32,009 bases of DNA from Halieaceae bacterium. GTDB lineage: Bacteria > Pseudomonadota > Gammaproteobacteria > Pseudomonadales > Halieaceae. Under the pieces are notes generated by a model that saw only the letters and a program-made list of their open reading frames with translations, was not told the origin of the DNA and did not search any database. Location: NCBI GenBank assembly GCA_028282105.1, contig JANQIO010000075.1, positions 1 to 32,009 of the forward strand, written 5' to 3'. Each line of letters starts with the position of its first letter. The first letter of the stretch is position 1. Positions 1-8,657 of the stretch are shown in pieces. A program made the translations under genes and the position numbers.

Positions 1-1
1 C

Positions 2-1774
2 CAACGCGATGTGGTTGGTTGTACCGGACAGCCGGACGACACCATGGTGCAGACCATCTTCGGTCGTCGTAACGTAGAAGGCGGCCCGCGTTTCGGTGAT
101 ATTCGCCACACTACCTACCGCGGCCTGTTCGGCCTGCGCGGCGACATCAACGACACCTGGAGCTACGACGTTTCCTACCAGTACTCCGAAGTGGACATGC
201 GTACCCGGAACGGCAACTACGTCAACGTTGCCAATGTTGACGACGCACTGGACGTCAACCCCGACGGTACCTGTATGAGCGGCGACGCGAACTGTGTGCC
301 CTACAACATCTTCCAGACCGGTGGCGTCACCGAGGAAGCACTGGGCTGGATTGGTCAGCAGTACTTCGAGCGCGGCACCACCGACCAGGAGATCTTCCAG
401 GGCTTCGTTACCGGTGACCTGGGTGACTATGGTGTGACTCTGCCATGGGCCGAGAACGGTGTATCTGTGGTCCTCGGTTTCGAGTACCGCGAGGAATCCA
501 TCGAGTACCGTCCTGACGACGCCGCCCTGGCGGGCACCGTTGGCGGTCTGGGCGCAGCACTGACGCCAATCTCAGGTGAGTACGACGTAACGGAATTCTT
601 CGCAGAAGCCAGCATCCCGCTGGTGGAAGGCAAGGACTTCATGCAGTCTGTCGTTCTGGACCTCGGCTACCGCTACTCTGACTACGATCCTTCCGGCGAA
701 ACCACGGATACCTACAAGGTAGCCCTGGGCTGGGATATCGACGAGCAGATTAAGCTGCGTGCCAGCTACCAGCGCGCGGTACGTGCGCCGAACCTGGTTG
801 ACCAGTTCGAGCCGGTATCCGGCACCCTGTTCGCCATGGACAACGACCCCTGTGGCGGTGTTGTTAACGGCGTGAGCCAGCGTGGCTACACCTTCGAACA
901 GTGCGCCAACTCCGGCGTAAGCCAGGCGATCTGGGATCTGGGTGGTCCGAGCGACTCACCGGCAGCCCAGTACAACACCATCCGTGGTGGTGATCCCAAC
1001 CTGTCGCCGGAAGAGGCCGATACCTACAGCTTCGGCTTCATCGTAGCGCCGAACTTCCTGCCGGGCTTCACGGCCTCTGTCGACTACTACGACATCAAAG
1101 TGGAAGACGCGATCACCAGCATCGACCAGGAAACCACCCTGCTCGAGTGTATCGAGACTGGCGATCCGCTGTTCTGTAACTCGGTATCTCGTGGCACCAA
1201 CGATACGCTGTGGCTCGGCCTCGCCGCTCCTGGCAACGGTATCAATGCCCAGTCCGCCAACATCGGCTTCTTCCAGACCAAGGGTGTGGACGTTGAGCTG
1301 ACCTACAACCTGGATATCGGTGAGTGGGGCAGCCTGAACTTCGTCAACATCTACGGTTACGTCGATGAGTGGGTACAGGAGCAGTACGAAGGTGCAGGTG
1401 AAACGAACTGTGAAGGCGTATACGGCGGACCTTGCGTACTGCCGCTGCCGGAAAACAAGAACCGTTTCACCGCCACCTGGGCGACTCCCTGGGACCTCAC
1501 GGTCAACCTGACCTGGCGTTACATCGATGGTGTGGATCAGGTCGGTACTGCCGGTACTCCGATCGACATCGATTCCCAGGACTACATCGACCTGGCAGCC
1601 ACCTGGGCTGTTACCGACTACGCGACCCTGCGTCTGGGTATGAACAACGTAATGGATGAACAGCCTCCGTTCGTTGCTCAGGGTGTCACCGCTCGTGAGA
1701 ACGGCAACACCTACCCCGGCATTTATGACCCGCTGGGTCAGTACTGGTTCGCCGGTGTCACCATGCAGTTCTAA
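2..1774 (+). CDS. TonB-dependent outer-membrane receptor, C-terminal part (5' end outside window)
   Basis: This is the beta-barrel portion of a TonB-dependent receptor, an outer-membrane transporter that takes up large substrates using energy from TonB-ExbBD. The frame is open to the left edge, so the plug domain and part of the barrel lie outside; the GTG at 11 is not the true start. Visible features are alternating aromatic/polar barrel strands, the family-typical stretch RRNVEGG near the left edge, and a C-terminal strand ending in Phe (VTMQF), the usual BAM recognition signal. Pairs of cysteines occur in predicted extracellular loops (for example around 1150-1190 and 1405-1440), as in many proteobacterial receptors of this type. 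GGT, CGT, GTT and AAC codons are frequent, which suggests high expression. The substrate cannot be read from the sequence. A terminator follows, so it is transcriptionally separate from the downstream TPR genes. Confidence 0.93.
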   Translation, partial: QRDVVGCTGQPDDTMVQTIFGRRNVEGGPRFGDIRHTTYRGLFGLRGDINDTWSYDVSYQYSEVDMRTRNGNYVNVANVDDALDVNPDGTCMSGDANCVPYNIFQTGGVTEEALGWIGQQYFERGTTDQEIFQGFVTGDLGDYGVTLPWAENGVSVVLGFEYREESIEYRPDDAALAGTVGGLGAALTPISGEYDVTEFFAEASIPLVEGKDFMQSVVLDLGYRYSDYDPSGETTDTYKVALGWDIDEQIKLRASYQRAVRAPNLVDQFEPVSGTLFAMDNDPCGGVVNGVSQRGYTFEQCANSGVSQAIWDLGGPSDSPAAQYNTIRGGDPNLSPEEADTYSFGFIVAPNFLPGFTASVDYYDIKVEDAITSIDQETTLLECIETGDPLFCNSVSRGTNDTLWLGLAAPGNGINAQSANIGFFQTKGVDVELTYNLDIGEWGSLNFVNIYGYVDEWVQEQYEGAGETNCEGVYGGPCVLPLPENKNRFTATWATPWDLTVNLTWRYIDGVDQVGTAGTPIDIDSQDYIDLAATWAVTDYATLRLGMNNVMDEQPPFVAQGVTARENGNTYPGIYDPLGQYWFAGVTMQF

Positions 1775-1807
1775 AAACTGCACTTGAGTGGAGGCAACTC
1801 CACCCAA

Positions 1808-1840
1808 GGAAAAAGGCGGGCGCAAGCCCGCCTTTTTTTT
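1808..1840 (+). terminator. Rho-independent terminator of the TonB-dependent receptor gene
   Basis: A 7-bp GC-rich stem (GGCGGGC at 1815-1821 paired with GCCCGCC at 1826-1832) closes a GCAA tetraloop and is followed by eight T residues. An A-tract precedes the stem. It lies 34 bases after the receptor stop codon. Confidence 0.95.
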
Positions 1841-1915
1841 GCCTATCGAAGATTCACTTGGAACCATCGGCTGCCAAGTTCTCGCAGAAATGCTCCGTAG
1901 GTCGGGCGCGATCTG

Positions 1916-2027
1916 GAGGATGGGGTTTCCCGGACACGCTACAAGCATGACGTCCCTGTCTCGCTCGGCAACGGCCCTCCCTAAGCGGGCCTCCCCGGCC
2001 GTTGACGGCCCGGGAAACCCCATCCTC
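1916..2027. repeat. Nested inverted-repeat intergenic element (REP/MITE-like)
   Basis: Two perfectly complementary 18-base arms (1916-1933 and 2010-2027) enclose 76 bases. Inside them a second 8-bp stem pairs 1969-1976 with 1997-2004. The arms carry the core GGTTTCCCGG / CCGGGAAACC. The element has no convincing coding capacity and lies in the roughly 390-base region between the receptor terminator and the next gene. From memory, intergenic repeats with a similar GGGAAACCCCATCCTC end occur in other marine gammaproteobacteria; I could not verify this. It may be a non-autonomous mobile element or an RNA hairpin. Confidence 0.7.
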
Positions 2028-2170
2028 AAGCTCACACCCTCATCCAGCTAACATTCCAGAGCCAGGATATGCGAAGGCGTAGCATTGATTAACAAGCCGC
2101 GAAACCGTGCCAGCCCACGGTGCAGCAGTCCCAAACACCATCAAACACCGAATTCCCGCTGCCATTGCGC

Positions 2171-2230
2171 TGCGATCAAGTCGAGAACTGTGCGATAATC
2201 GCGCGCTTCGTAAGCCATACCTCCGAAGCC
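2171..2230 (+). promoter_or_regulatory. Possible promoter of the TPR-oxygenase gene
   Basis: The hexamer GATAAT at 2194-2199 is preceded by TGC, resembling an extended -10 box, and lies 31 bases before the preferred ATG. The corresponding -35 position is poor. This is a weak call made by eye. Confidence 0.3.
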
Positions 2231-4069
2231 ATGACCAGCACGACTCAGCCGGCGGAACTTCTGCAGAAAGCCGCCAGTGAACTCCAGTCCGGGCGTCTCA
2301 ATGAAGCCGCCAAAACCTGCCAGCATATCCTCGATGCCCATCCCGGGCAGCCCGACGCGTTGCATATGCTCGCTATGGCTGCCGCGAGCAGCGGGCGGCT
2401 GGACGATGCGGAAAAGCTGTTTCTGGAAGCGCTCAATCATGCACCCAAACGACCGGACATCCTGGTCAACTTCGGCAACTTCCTGCGCAACCTGGGCCGG
2501 GTAGCAGACGCTCAGGTGCGGCTGCGCAAGGCGGCCAAAATCGCGCCGGAATTCAGCGCGGCCTGGTACAACCTGGGGCTACTGTTGCACTCGACCTTTG
2601 AAATGCGGGAAGTCGTCACGTGTGCAAAGAAGGCCTGTGAGCTGGAGCCCACCCATGCCCCAGCCTGGGAGCTGCTGGCATCGGCGGAGCAGAAGCTGGG
2701 CAACCCTGAGGCCGCCATACAGGCCTGTCGCGACGGCATGATTCACACCCCGGATTCACCTCGACTCAGTTATGCGCTGGCGCAGTTGCTGCGCCAGGAA
2801 TGTCAGTTCAATGAGGCAGTGGACGCCTACCGGCTAGCGCTGGAGAAAGGCTTCCGCAATCCCGAGCTGTTCATGAACATGGGCGAGGCACTTGAGGAAA
2901 CTGGCGAGGTGAGCGAGGCACTGGCCTGCCTGGATACCGGGTTGGAGCAGTACCCGGACAGCCCGGAGTTACATCGGACGCGAGCCGATATGGCCTGGTC
3001 ATTCGGAGACGACAGTGACCCTGTGACCCGGTTGCGAGACGCGACCCGGTCGCACCCCGACAATCCCCGCCTGTGGTACACGTTGGCCAGACTGCTGGAC
3101 CGATTGGGTCGGCGTGAGGAGAGCATTGAGACCATCTCCGAAGCCCGCACCGCCGGCGTTCCCGATGCGCCTGACCTGAATATGCAGGAGGCGCTGTGCC
3201 GCAGCTACGAAGGCAAGATTGACGAGGCCACCGCGCTGTTCGAGCAGATGGTGGCGGCCTACCCGCAATACGTGGACGGGCGCCTTACCTACGCCGGCCA
3301 CCTTCTGACCCATGGCGATCCACGCGCTGCCGAACAGCACTGCGCCGCGGTAGTCGGCGAACAGCCATTCAACCAGTTAGCCTGGTGTTATGCCGGCACG
3401 GCCTGGGAAATGCTTGGCGACGAGCGCGGCCGGTGGCTGATGGACTACGAGAGGATGGTGCGCCCGGTCGTGGTGCCCCCACCCGAGGGCTATGACAGCA
3501 CCGCCAGCTTCTTCTCTGATGTCCAGGCGGCACTGGAAGAACTTCACCACACCCAGGCCCACCCCATCGAGCAGAGCGTGCGCGGCGGCACCCAGACCAA
3601 TGGCTTCCTGTTCCGACTCAAACACCCGTTACTGGCTACCGTGGAACAGCAGATTCGCACCGCCATTAAGTCGGTATTGGCGGGCTTTCCCCAGGATGCA
3701 GACCACCCCTTCTGGGCGCGCCGCATTGCAGATCCCCGCGGTGATGGCTTCCAGTTCTCCGGCGCCTGGTCGGTGCGCCTGCGCAGCGAGGGCTTCCATA
3801 CCAACCACATCCATCCCGAAGGCTGGATCAGCTCGGCGCTCTATGTGGCACTGCCTGATGAAGTGCAGACTGGCGAAGGTAACGAGGGCCACATCGAGTT
3901 CGGAGCACCGATGGGTGAGTTAGACCTGGACCTGCCCGCTCGGCGAGTGGTCAAACCGGAGGTGGGCACCCTGGTCCTGTTTCCCTCGTACATGTGGCAC
4001 GGAACCATCCCCTTCCATTCGGAGCAGCCGCGCATCACCATAGCCTTTGATCTGGTACCCCAAAGCTGA
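2231..4069 (+). CDS. TPR-repeat protein with C-terminal 2OG-Fe(II) oxygenase domain
   Basis: The product is a 612-residue cytoplasmic protein with two parts. About 400 N-terminal residues are tandem TPR repeats (for example GRLDDAEKLFLEALNHAPKR), a protein- or peptide-binding superhelix. The C-terminal ~200 residues resemble the putative 2OG-Fe(II) oxygenase family (PF13759-like). Candidate iron ligands are His526 and/or His528 in NHIHPEGW and distal His590 in SYMWHGTIPF. Arg601 in RITIAFD probably binds 2-oxoglutarate. Members are presumed hydroxylases; the substrate is unknown. A longer frame begins at a GTG at 2120, but that extension is not TPR-like and has no ribosome binding site, so ATG 2231 was chosen; no strong Shine-Dalgarno is seen there either. 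A TPR-sulfotransferase follows after 61 bases, probably in the same transcript. The pairing suggests hydroxylation and sulfation of a common substrate, which is inference. Confidence 0.85.
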   Translation: MTSTTQPAELLQKAASELQSGRLNEAAKTCQHILDAHPGQPDALHMLAMAAASSGRLDDAEKLFLEALNHAPKRPDILVNFGNFLRNLGRVADAQVRLRKAAKIAPEFSAAWYNLGLLLHSTFEMREVVTCAKKACELEPTHAPAWELLASAEQKLGNPEAAIQACRDGMIHTPDSPRLSYALAQLLRQECQFNEAVDAYRLALEKGFRNPELFMNMGEALEETGEVSEALACLDTGLEQYPDSPELHRTRADMAWSFGDDSDPVTRLRDATRSHPDNPRLWYTLARLLDRLGRREESIETISEARTAGVPDAPDLNMQEALCRSYEGKIDEATALFEQMVAAYPQYVDGRLTYAGHLLTHGDPRAAEQHCAAVVGEQPFNQLAWCYAGTAWEMLGDERGRWLMDYERMVRPVVVPPPEGYDSTASFFSDVQAALEELHHTQAHPIEQSVRGGTQTNGFLFRLKHPLLATVEQQIRTAIKSVLAGFPQDADHPFWARRIADPRGDGFQFSGAWSVRLRSEGFHTNHIHPEGWISSALYVALPDEVQTGEGNEGHIEFGAPMGELDLDLPARRVVKPEVGTLVLFPSYMWHGTIPFHSEQPRITIAFDLVPQS

Positions 4070-4130
4070 GCCATCGAACCTGCATGCTGTTCAGCATGAA
4101 GAAGGCGACAGCAGAAATGGAGAAACATCT

Positions 4131-5696
4131 GTGAACCCCCTGCAACAGCAGCTAGACAACGCTATACAGCATCTGCGTGCCGGACGCCTGGATGAAGCCT
4201 GGGCCCTTGCCCAGGCACTCAAGGAGCAATACCCCGATCAGCCCGAGCCTTACCTGTTCGCCGCGGACACCGCGCGACTGCGTGGCGATCGGGCCGGTGC
4301 AATCGCGCAACTGGATGCGCTGCCGGAAGCACTGCGGACCACCACTGGAGTACTGCTGCGCAAAGCGCAACTCCAGTTCAGTGACAGCCGTCGAAGCGAT
4401 GCCCTGGTCACGGCCCGCGAGGCCATGCCGCGGATTGGCGACGATGAAGGCCAGCTGCGCGCGGTGGCGAGACTGCTCAGCGACTGCCAGCGAGCCGGGG
4501 AGGCGCGCGAGTGGCTGCTCAGCGCACATGAGCGCCTGCCCGACAGTATCGCCGTACTGTTCGATCTGGCGGTCACCGAGTTCCAGCTCAACCTGCCAGA
4601 GCAGGCCGCACAGCACATTACAGCGCTGCTGGCGCTTGAGCCCTATCATCCAGGCGCGCTACACCTGCGCTCGCAACTCACCAGGCACAGCGCAGAAGAA
4701 AACAACATTGATGCGCTGCGCGAGTGCCTTGCCACTGGGCCGGAGCACCCCAACCTGATCACAGCGGCAAACTACGCCCTGGCGCGTGAGCTCGAAGACC
4801 TGGAGCGTTACGAGGAAGCCTTCGCAGCGCTGCAGGCGGGCGCCAGTGCCTACCGCAGAACACTTCAGTACGACGGCGCGGAAGAGCTGGCGTCACATGC
4901 CCTGATCCGCGACGGTTTCTCGGCCGAGGACTTCGCCCGACTATCCCCTGGCTGCGAAGATACCGCGCCGATATTCGTCGTCGGCCTTCCACGCACCGGG
5001 ACGACCCTCGTTGAGCGCCTGCTCAACTGCCACAGCCAGGTCAATTCCATCGAGGAGTTCCGAGACTTTCCGATGATGCTTAGTGACATGGCCGGCGCCA
5101 TTGCCCCGTCCATGCCGGGCGCCAGCAATGCCGAGATTTTCCGAGCCGTTGACTTCAAGGCGCTGGGTGAGCGCTACCTTGTCGCTGCGCGGCAAGTAGC
5201 CGGAGATAGCCCGCGATTTGTCGACAAGCTGCCCTACAATTTCCTGTACTGCGGCTACCTGCTCGGGGCGCTCCCGAAGGCGCATATCCTGCATCTGAAA
5301 CGCCAGCCGCTGGATGCCTGCTATGCCATCTACAAGACGCTGTTTTTTGGCGCCTATAGCTTCTCCTATGATCTGGACGAACTGTCGGATTACGTGATCA
5401 GCTATCACCAGCATATGCAGCACTGGCACCAGGTCTTGCCGGGGCGTATCCACGATGTTCAGTACGAGACTCTGGTGCGCGAGCCCGAAGTTACGGCACG
5501 CGGCATACTCGAGTTTTGCGACCTGGCTTGGGAAGAGCAGGTGCTCGACTTCCACATCCAGCCAACCGCATCCATGACCGCCAGCGCCATGCAGGTTCGC
5601 AAGCCTATGCACACTGAGTCAATTGACGCCTGGCGTCGCGTCGGCGAGGGTTTCAAGCTGGTGGAGGACAAGCTGGCCGCTGCCGGTCTCGTCTAG
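4131..5696 (+). CDS. TPR-repeat sulfotransferase (PAPS-dependent)
   Basis: The product is a 521-residue protein with N-terminal TPR repeats (about residues 1-260) and a C-terminal Sulfotransfer_3-type domain. The 5'-phosphosulfate loop is GLPRTGTTLVERLL, starting at Gly285. The 3'-phosphate-binding segment is LHLKRQPLDACYAIYK. The acidic pair Glu308-Glu309 (SIEEFRDFP) falls where protein-tyrosine sulfotransferases carry their catalytic base (GEET); this alignment is by eye. The expected role is transfer of sulfate from PAPS to a hydroxyl, possibly on a protein or peptide given the TPR half. The longest frame starts at TTG 4047 inside the upstream gene. GTG 4131 is preferred because GGAG at 4118-4121 sits 9 bases upstream and the repeats begin directly after it. 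It ends 23 bases from the convergent beta-hydroxylase gene with no obvious terminator between. Confidence 0.87.
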   Translation: MNPLQQQLDNAIQHLRAGRLDEAWALAQALKEQYPDQPEPYLFAADTARLRGDRAGAIAQLDALPEALRTTTGVLLRKAQLQFSDSRRSDALVTAREAMPRIGDDEGQLRAVARLLSDCQRAGEAREWLLSAHERLPDSIAVLFDLAVTEFQLNLPEQAAQHITALLALEPYHPGALHLRSQLTRHSAEENNIDALRECLATGPEHPNLITAANYALARELEDLERYEEAFAALQAGASAYRRTLQYDGAEELASHALIRDGFSAEDFARLSPGCEDTAPIFVVGLPRTGTTLVERLLNCHSQVNSIEEFRDFPMMLSDMAGAIAPSMPGASNAEIFRAVDFKALGERYLVAARQVAGDSPRFVDKLPYNFLYCGYLLGALPKAHILHLKRQPLDACYAIYKTLFFGAYSFSYDLDELSDYVISYHQHMQHWHQVLPGRIHDVQYETLVREPEVTARGILEFCDLAWEEQVLDFHIQPTASMTASAMQVRKPMHTESIDAWRRVGEGFKLVEDKLAAAGLV

Positions 5697-5719
5697 CGAG
5701 AAGGGCTGGCAGTAAGCTC

Positions 5720-6973
5720 CTAGCGCGATTGGCCGTACAACCAGTCGCTGTGTTCCCGCAGGAGAGCGGACACCAGGTCACGCTCTTCGGCGGAGAGCAG
5801 CGGATTCCAGATATCGAAAATCAGGATCACACGCGTTTCGTCGGAATCGTTCCAGGCCTCGTGCTCGATAGTGTCGTCGAAGGCCCAGGCTTCGCCGATT
5901 TGCCATTGGCGCGTCTCATTGCCCACCCGGAAGCCCGCCGGACCCGGGAGCACCAGAGGCAAATGCACCAGCAGTCGCGAGTTGGTAGAGCCGGTGTGAG
6001 GGGGAATTCGGGTGTGTGGCGCCAGGGCCGAAAACAGGGCTGTAGGTGCGAAGCCGGGCTGGTCTGCCAGGGGTAGTTCCGCGAGTACCGCAGTGGTTTG
6101 GGGACACCGAGCCATCGGCTCTTCCTGCGGCACGCCGTCCTTCCACAGCCACAGGGAACTCCAGCGGTTGTTGTGATTGAGTTCGGCAAACTGGTTTTCC
6201 GGTGTACCTGGAGGGTATTGAATGTAAGGCGCAAATCCGGGCATGCCCTGTTCGAGCAGGGCAACCAGTTCGTCGCGAATTACATCGGTCGCGGCCTCGA
6301 GGGTGGGCAGCCAGGGAAAATACTCGCGCTCAAAGAATGGTATTGCGGGCAGCCTGGGGACCTGCAGCTGAATCGACTCGGAGTGATAGACCTTGCGCTG
6401 GGCGCCCGCCATCAGGTCGACGCACTCGCTAACGCGGCCCAGCGACTCACCGCTGGTGTTACCCAATAGATCACCCAGCCGATCATGGAGGTGCTCGCGC
6501 AGCAGGCTTGACTGGGTGTCTACCAGTGCCTGGGCCTTGCGGAGTTGCTCCTGCAGGGCTGGCGGGGCCTGTTCGGCAGGCGGTGCGATACGTAGCGCAT
6601 GGCCGTATACCTCGGCGGCTTGGCGGATCTTGTCCATCTGCTCCAGCACAGCCCCCTTGGAAATCAGGGCCAGGAAGAAATACGGTTCAATGCTGAGCGC
6701 GCCGTCCAGGGCAGTGATAGCCGCAGGCAGATTCCCCAGGGAGCGTTCCACCATCGCCAGATTGAGCTTGATATTTGCATCGCTCGGGAACCGTCGTTCG
6801 GCCTCGATGAGCTGGCCGCGGGCGCCCTGGCCATCGCCGCGCTTGAGCGTGGCTATGGCTGCTGAAATGACTGCCTGGGTAGACTGCGGGCTGTTAGTGC
6901 TCAATGCCGGCTCAGTAGCGAATGCTGTAGATGCGCTCAACAGACTCTGCGGCAACCACATCTCCGGCTTCAA
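5720..6973 (-). CDS. TPR-containing aspartyl/asparaginyl beta-hydroxylase
   Basis: The protein has up to 417 residues. An N-terminal TPR region (about 40-150) is followed by an aspartyl/asparaginyl beta-hydroxylase domain (PF05118-like). Iron-binding histidines are His326 in IPPHTGSTNSRL and His371 in FDDTIEHEAWN, each matching the AspH signature. The segment ETRVILIFDIWNP carries the 2-oxoglutarate-binding Arg. Family members hydroxylate Asp/Asn side chains, and bacterial homologues also act on lipids or free amino acids, so the substrate is open. The frame opens at TTG 6973 inside the upstream gene, a 62-base overlap. ATG 6961 or TTG 6907, just after the upstream stop, are alternatives and none has a clear ribosome binding site. 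It follows the exported TPR protein on the same strand and probably shares its transcript. Confidence 0.87.
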   Translation of the reverse strand: MKPEMWLPQSLLSASTAFATEPALSTNSPQSTQAVISAAIATLKRGDGQGARGQLIEAERRFPSDANIKLNLAMVERSLGNLPAAITALDGALSIEPYFFLALISKGAVLEQMDKIRQAAEVYGHALRIAPPAEQAPPALQEQLRKAQALVDTQSSLLREHLHDRLGDLLGNTSGESLGRVSECVDLMAGAQRKVYHSESIQLQVPRLPAIPFFEREYFPWLPTLEAATDVIRDELVALLEQGMPGFAPYIQYPPGTPENQFAELNHNNRWSSLWLWKDGVPQEEPMARCPQTTAVLAELPLADQPGFAPTALFSALAPHTRIPPHTGSTNSRLLVHLPLVLPGPAGFRVGNETRQWQIGEAWAFDDTIEHEAWNDSDETRVILIFDIWNPLLSAEERDLVSALLREHSDWLYGQSR

Positions 6974-8294
6974 GCTTGGGCCGAAAGCGCATATCGCGCA
7001 GATACTTATAGCCGCGAGTTACTGCAGGTTGGTTGTCGGCGCGGTCGGGTGCAAGAATTTCGATATCTTCCGCCTCGCCGTGACGGCTGACCGCAAATCT
7101 GGCGTGCACCTCCGCACCGTGGTAGAGCCGAAGCGGCATGCGCCCGGGCTGAAAAACCACCTCAGAAGGTAGTTCCAGGGGATTGCCAAACGTGGCGCGG
7201 CGCCAGTTATCCGCGTTCGAGTGCCCCGCCACGCGTTCCCAGGCTTCCTGGTACATGCGTATAGCTTGCGCAAAGCGGCGGTGCCACTGGTACCAATCAC
7301 CCTTCTTGACCATGACATCAGCGATTTCAATGGCTGTCGCATCGGGATCGTTCTCCAGGATGGTACGCATCTCCCGAATGGAAGCCAGGCCGTGGCGGAA
7401 GTTGTCGTTGCGGAAGCCCACAAAGCGTAGCTTGGTCAGGTCCGGCAAATCGGCATCATCTCTCTGGCCCGCTTCAACAACCAACCCTTCTTCGCTCTCT
7501 CCGGGATAAACGGACAGCATATACTCCGTGCGCAGCTTGCCCTGCAGGTAGGGTAGCCGGTTGCGGCTCATCTCCCCCTCCTGCTCTTCAACCTCCTTGG
7601 CCATGTCGGCGTAGAGGTCAATCAGGTCCACGATTCGCGGGTAGCGGTAACGATCCAGTTGGCCAAGATAGGCCGCCCGGTGCCAGTCAGCCAACTGCTC
7701 AACGGATTCGAGCATTTGCGGATCCGAGGGGGAAAGGTTCTCCTTACGGACGCGGAACAGGTATAGCTGTTGGTCGTCTGCGGAGATAAAGTCACCCAGC
7801 TCGAAGTACGCTTCAATAAGCTGTTCAACCATGCCTGTTTGGACAATGGTGTTGAGGCCCTCATTAACACGCAGCAGGTGAATCGCGCGGCGGTAGGTAT
7901 CAATGGCATCCGGATACTGGCCATCGGCAAACAGCGCGGCACCAAGCTCCTGCAGTTCAGGTACCAGTGCCGCTGAATAGGCGCCCACCTGGTTTTCCGT
8001 CAGCCACAGCTTCTGCAGCAACAACTCTACCGGGGCGGTGACGTCGATAGGCATTGCCCGATACGGCTGGTAGTGATTGCGGGGGTCGTCGTCCCGAAAC
8101 ATCGTGGAGCCATAGGTGGTAGCCGGTGGAAACTCGGGCGAGACAGAATGCGGGTCGGACACCGAGGAGCCGGCCCAGGCAGAACTGCCGACAAGCAGGG
8201 CCATGGACAACACGCAGATGCGACTCCCAAAGCGGAAAGCACCGCTGCCGTCACCTATGAAGCGGTGATCGTTGTTTTCCCCTGATGTCGTCAT
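6912..8294 (-). CDS. Exported TPR-like protein with TonB-C-like C-terminus
   Basis: The product is a 460-residue protein of uncertain function. A signal peptide is visible (basic stretch, then CVLSMALLVGSSAWA, likely cleavage after Ala-Trp-Ala), so it should be periplasmic or secreted. The central part is helical with TPR-like motifs (QYPDAIDTYRRAIHLL; RRFAQAIRMYQEAWERV). The last ~75 residues (AEVHARFAVSRHGEAEDIEI ... MRFRPKLEAGDVV ... RIYSIRY) follow the pattern of the TonB C-terminal domain: strand, an xxFRPxxxxG segment, then a closing strand. No transmembrane anchor or proline-rich linker is seen, so it is not a canonical TonB. ATG 8294 has a good upstream GGAAGG. It lies just upstream of the beta-hydroxylase gene. 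The TonB-like assignment is by eye. Confidence 0.75.
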   Translation of the reverse strand: MTTSGENNDHRFIGDGSGAFRFGSRICVLSMALLVGSSAWAGSSVSDPHSVSPEFPPATTYGSTMFRDDDPRNHYQPYRAMPIDVTAPVELLLQKLWLTENQVGAYSAALVPELQELGAALFADGQYPDAIDTYRRAIHLLRVNEGLNTIVQTGMVEQLIEAYFELGDFISADDQQLYLFRVRKENLSPSDPQMLESVEQLADWHRAAYLGQLDRYRYPRIVDLIDLYADMAKEVEEQEGEMSRNRLPYLQGKLRTEYMLSVYPGESEEGLVVEAGQRDDADLPDLTKLRFVGFRNDNFRHGLASIREMRTILENDPDATAIEIADVMVKKGDWYQWHRRFAQAIRMYQEAWERVAGHSNADNWRRATFGNPLELPSEVVFQPGRMPLRLYHGAEVHARFAVSRHGEAEDIEILAPDRADNQPAVTRGYKYLRDMRFRPKLEAGDVVAAESVERIYSIRY

Positions 8295-8657
8295 TCTGCA
8301 CCACCTTCCAGGCCGACGCGGCAGCTTGCCGGGCGGCTCAACGCCTGCGCCGGCAGGGCTTTGACCGGTCCCATGCGCCTGTCGCCGCCGTCGACTCTGA
8401 CCCGGCGCACACCTGCCTTTGTTACGTAGCGTCCCGGCTCTTCATATCACCGCGCACAGCGCAGGCAGCAGCCGTGAACATCCTTGAGCTTCCAGTTACC
8501 AGCCCCATAGACCACGAACCTGGCGCTACGTTCATCGTTCTACTCTGAATTACTACCGGAATTCCTCGGTGGATTCAATGTCAAACCGTCGTGTGGCTTG
8601 TGTGCGCAGCGCCGCCCCGGCATGATGCAGCAACAAGCCTCGCAGATGAGGAAGACT
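8295..8657. other. Divergent intergenic region, no confident feature
   Basis: This 363-base stretch separates the divergent genes for the exported TPR protein and the transglutaminase-like lipoprotein, so promoters for both should lie here. I see no strong -35/-10 pair, no clear palindrome and no convincing small gene. The open frames crossing it are short and lack ribosome binding sites. Confidence 0.5.

Noticed and set aside
956-2035. 359-codon minus-strand open frame opposite the TonB receptor
   Set aside because: It lies antisense to a clearly recognisable receptor, crosses that gene's terminator and the inverted repeat, and shows no family resemblance. It is a by-product of high GC content.
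1788-2051. 87-codon plus-strand open frame over the terminator and inverted repeat
   Set aside because: The frame exists only because it reads through a terminator and a palindromic repeat. It has no ribosome binding site.
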